DNA of 7,907 nt from Alphaproteobacteria bacterium. Lineage in GTDB: Bacteria > Pseudomonadota > Alphaproteobacteria > Sphingomonadales > Sphingomonadaceae. Location: assembly GCA_005882415.1 (NCBI GenBank), contig VBAE01000182.1, forward strand, positions 1 through 7,907, read 5' to 3'. Below, in pieces: positions 6,225 to 7,907 of this stretch (position 1 is its first letter; every line of letters starts with the position of its first letter). A program made the translations under genes and the position numbers. The notes beneath the pieces are model-generated. The model saw only the letters and a program-made list of their open reading frames with translations. It was not told the origin of the DNA and did not search any database.

Positions 6225-6239
6225 GAACATAACTGGAAC
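6225..6239 (+). promoter_or_regulatory. LexA (SOS) box GAAC-N7-GAAC in front of uvrA
   Basis: GAAC at 6225-6228, seven bases (ATAACTG), then GAAC at 6236-6239 matches exactly the direct-repeat GTTC-N7-GTTC/GAAC-N7-GAAC operator known for alphaproteobacterial LexA. It ends 11 bases before the uvrA ATG and overlaps the likely transcription start, so bound LexA would block uvrA transcription until DNA damage. It is far from the lan start (about 350 bases), so lan control by this site is unlikely. Confidence 0.85.
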
Positions 6240-6249
6240 TTATACGGCT

Positions 6250-7907
6250 ATGCTGACTCATCTTTCCGTCCGCGGCGCGCGCGAGCACAATTTGAAGAAT
6301 GTCGACGTGGATATTCCGCGTGAAACTTTGACGGTCATCACGGGCCTGTCGGGCTCGGGCAAATCCTCGCTCGCCTTCGACACCATCTATGCCGAGGGGC
6401 AGCGGCGCTACGTCGAGAGCCTCAGCGCCTATGCGCGCCAGTTCCTCGAGATGATGCAGAAGCCCGACGTCGACCATATCGAGGGCCTCTCCCCCGCAAT
6501 CTCGATCGAGCAGAAGACGACGAGCCGCAACCCGCGCTCGACCGTCGCCACCGTCACCGAAATCTACGATTATATGCGGCTGCTCTGGGCGCGGGTCGGA
6601 GTGCCCTACTCCCCCGCCACCGGCCTCCCCATCGCCGCGCAGACCGTGTCGCAGATGGTCGATCGCACGATGGCCCTTCCCGACGGCACCCGCCTCTACC
6701 TCCTCGCCCCCGTCGTCCGCGGCCGCAAGGGCGAGTATAGGAAGGAGCTGGCCGAGTGGCAGAAGGCCGGCTTCACCCGCGTCCGCATCGACGGCATTCT
6801 CTACGCCATCGAAGACGCCCCCACCCTCGACAAGAAGTACAAGCACGACATCGAAGTCGTCGTCGACCGCTTCGTGGTGCGCGAAGGGATCGAGACCCGC
6901 CTCGCCGACAGCCTCGAAACCGCGCTGAAGCTGGCGGAAGGGCTCGTGTACCTGGATCCCGCGGATCCAACCCCTCTCCCTGAAGGGGAGAGGGACAGGT
7001 CGCGAAGCGACCAGGGTGAGGGCACGGAGGGGGACAGTCCCTCACCCGCCTCGCTTCGCTCGGCACCCTCTCCCCTGGAGGGAGAGGGAAAGAAGGTCGT
7101 CCTCGGCGACAACGCCCCTCCCGGCCGGATCGTCTTCTCCGAGAAATTCGCCTGCCCGGTCTCCGGCTTCACCATCGCCGAGATCGAGCCGCGCCTGTTC
7201 AGCTTCAACGCCCCCCAGGGCGCCTGCCCCGCCTGCGACGGTCTCGGCGAAAAGCTCCTCTTCGACCCGGAGCTCGTCGTCCCCAACGAGAATCTGTCGA
7301 TCAAGAAGGGCGCCGTCGTGCCCTGGGCCAAGTCCAACCCGCCCAGCCCTTATTATATGCAGGTCCTCGGCTCCCTCGCCCGCGAGTTCGGCTTCAGCCT
7401 CGACACGCCGTGGAACGACTTGCCTGACGAAATCCACGACATCATCCTCTACGGCACCAAGGGGCGTCCGGTCACCCTCACCTTCGTCGACGGCCGCAAG
7501 AGCTACGACGTCCGCAAGCCCTTCGAAGGCGTGATCGGCAATTTGAACCGCCGCATGCTCCAGACCGAATCCGCCTGGATGCGCGAGGAGCTCTCCAAAT
7601 ATCAGAGCTCCGCCCCCTGCGAGACCTGCCACGGCGCCCGCCTCCGCCCCGAGCCGCTCGCGGTCAAGATCGCCGGGGAAGACATCTCCATGTCCACCCG
7701 CCGCTCCGTCCGCCACGCCCTGGAGTGGTTCTCCACCCTCGAGGAGAAGCTCGGCCCGCAGCAGAAGGAGATCGCCCGCGCCATCCTCAAGGAGATCAAC
7801 GAGCGCCTCGGCTTCCTCAACAATGTCGGCCTCGACTATCTCAACCTCGACCGCACGTCCGGCACCCTCTCCGGCGGCGAGAGCCAGCGCATCCGCCTCG
7901 CCAGCCA
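6250..7907 (+). CDS. uvrA: UvrA, excinuclease ABC subunit A (N-terminal part, 3' truncated by window)
   Basis: The first 552 codons of the damage-recognition ATPase of nucleotide excision repair, which loads UvrB onto damaged DNA. The frame is open to the window edge. Seen in order: MLTHLSVRGAREHNLKNV at the N-terminus; Walker A GLSGSGKSS (residues 32-40); the UvrB-binding region, roughly 130-235; an extra insert at 241-280; a zinc-finger region FACPVSG...GACPACDG (Cys302, Ser305, Cys326, Cys329); CETCHG (Cys457, Cys460); and the ABC signature LSGGE (540-544) of the first nucleotide-binding domain. The second ATPase domain lies beyond the window. The ATG has only a weak ribosome site because the LexA box occupies the upstream bases. 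Insert residues 241-280 come from a palindromic repeat and shift the zinc finger by several tens of residues relative to E. coli UvrA, judged from memory of that sequence. Otherwise the protein looks normal and functional. Confidence 0.96.
   Translation, partial: MLTHLSVRGAREHNLKNVDVDIPRETLTVITGLSGSGKSSLAFDTIYAEGQRRYVESLSAYARQFLEMMQKPDVDHIEGLSPAISIEQKTTSRNPRSTVATVTEIYDYMRLLWARVGVPYSPATGLPIAAQTVSQMVDRTMALPDGTRLYLLAPVVRGRKGEYRKELAEWQKAGFTRVRIDGILYAIEDAPTLDKKYKHDIEVVVDRFVVREGIETRLADSLETALKLAEGLVYLDPADPTPLPEGERDRSRSDQGEGTEGDSPSPASLRSAPSPLEGEGKKVVLGDNAPPGRIVFSEKFACPVSGFTIAEIEPRLFSFNAPQGACPACDGLGEKLLFDPELVVPNENLSIKKGAVVPWAKSNPPSPYYMQVLGSLAREFGFSLDTPWNDLPDEIHDIILYGTKGRPVTLTFVDGRKSYDVRKPFEGVIGNLNRRMLQTESAWMREELSKYQSSAPCETCHGARLRPEPLAVKIAGEDISMSTRRSVRHALEWFSTLEEKLGPQQKEIARAILKEINERLGFLNNVGLDYLNLDRTSGTLSGGESQRIRLAS
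6972..7088. repeat. 117-bp palindromic (REP-like) element inserted in frame within uvrA
   Basis: Two inverted modules, 6972-7022 and 7039-7088, are near reverse complements; their outer 23 bases differ at only two positions. Nested perfect hairpins are visible: 6972-6980 with 6986-6994 (CCCTCTCCC/GGGAGAGGG), 6998-7003 with 7007-7012 (GGTCGC/GCGACC), 7014-7022 with 7039-7047 (GGGTGAGGG/CCCTCACCC), and 7066-7074 with 7080-7088. The length is a multiple of three and no stop codon is made, so it adds about 39 residues rich in Pro, Glu, Gly, Arg and Ser (UvrA 241-280). The style matches the CCCTCTCCC...GGGTGAGGG palindromes scattered in many proteobacterial genomes, where they are usually intergenic. 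No clear target-site duplication is visible. Confidence 0.85.

Larger units (their letters stand above)
5878..6249. other. divergent intergenic region between the lan cassette and uvrA, with an AT-rich island
   Basis: This 372-bp stretch has no convincing gene. By hand count, 5901-6100 is about 46% GC, far below its surroundings. It should hold the promoter of the lan genes on the minus strand. ATACAAT, close to a -10 hexamer, occurs twice on that strand (6032-6026 and 5994-5988), but neither copy has a good -35 about 17 bases upstream, so I make no firm promoter call. From about 6110 rightward the sequence is GC-rich again and ends in the uvrA promoter and LexA box. Confidence 0.5.

Noticed and set aside
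6092..6232. 46-codon plus-strand frame before uvrA (ATG just after AGGAAAG)
   Set aside because: Its end runs through the LexA box and candidate promoter, spacing to the purine run is too short, and the Pro-rich product has no recognisable feature.
6954..6968. GGATCC-CGC-GGATCC palindrome in uvrA
   Set aside because: Short and explicable by coding for Asp-Pro-Ala-Asp-Pro; it could mark the insertion edge of the repeat but shows no target duplication.

Overview
The window looks like chromosomal DNA of a high-GC alphaproteobacterium, most likely a sphingomonad. Three things point that way: the GC-rich, C-ending codon use, the TamB and UvrA sequence style, and a perfect GAAC-N7-GAAC LexA box in front of uvrA, which is the alphaproteobacterial form of the SOS operator. 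The placement is inference from sequence style, not from a search.

Layout from left to right. (1) 2-1714, plus strand: the C-terminal 570 residues of TamB, the inner-membrane-anchored envelope protein. (2) 1771-2127, plus strand: a 118-residue Gly/Ala/Pro/Thr-rich, probably disordered protein of unknown function with a good ribosome binding site. (3) 2124-5877, minus strand: a compact three-gene lanthipeptide cassette. Its transcription order is precursor 1 (5877-5434), a strong hairpin (5423-5398), precursor 2 (5368-4874), then a 917-residue lyase-kinase-cyclase synthetase (4877-2124). The synthetase start overlaps the precursor 2 stop as ATGA, and its end overlaps the stop of the small plus-strand gene. 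(4) 5878-6249: a 372-bp divergent intergenic region with an AT-rich island on the lan side and a LexA box on the uvrA side. (5) 6250-7907, plus strand: the first 552 codons of uvrA, open to the right edge, carrying an in-frame 117-bp palindromic repeat.

The accessory biology is the lan cassette. The two precursors are clear paralogues. They share a long leader of about 118 residues that ends in a nitrile-hydratase-leader (NHLP)-like helix and a Gly-Gly. Their short Cys/Ser/Thr-rich cores diverge but share a Phe-Ser-Cys-Ile-(Ile/Leu)-Ser block. The synthetase should phosphorylate and eliminate Ser/Thr to dehydro residues (kinase and lyase domains) and then add Cys thiols (cyclase domain). Its cyclase keeps all three expected zinc ligands, as in class IV LanL and unlike typical class III LanKC. 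No transporter, leader peptidase, immunity gene or regulator lies in the window, so export and maturation must rely on functions encoded elsewhere. The cassette sits between housekeeping genes, which fits a small accessory insertion.

A second point of interest is the repeat inside uvrA. Two inverted modules of about 50 bp, each with nested hairpins, add about 39 residues between the UvrB-binding region and the first zinc finger without breaking the frame.
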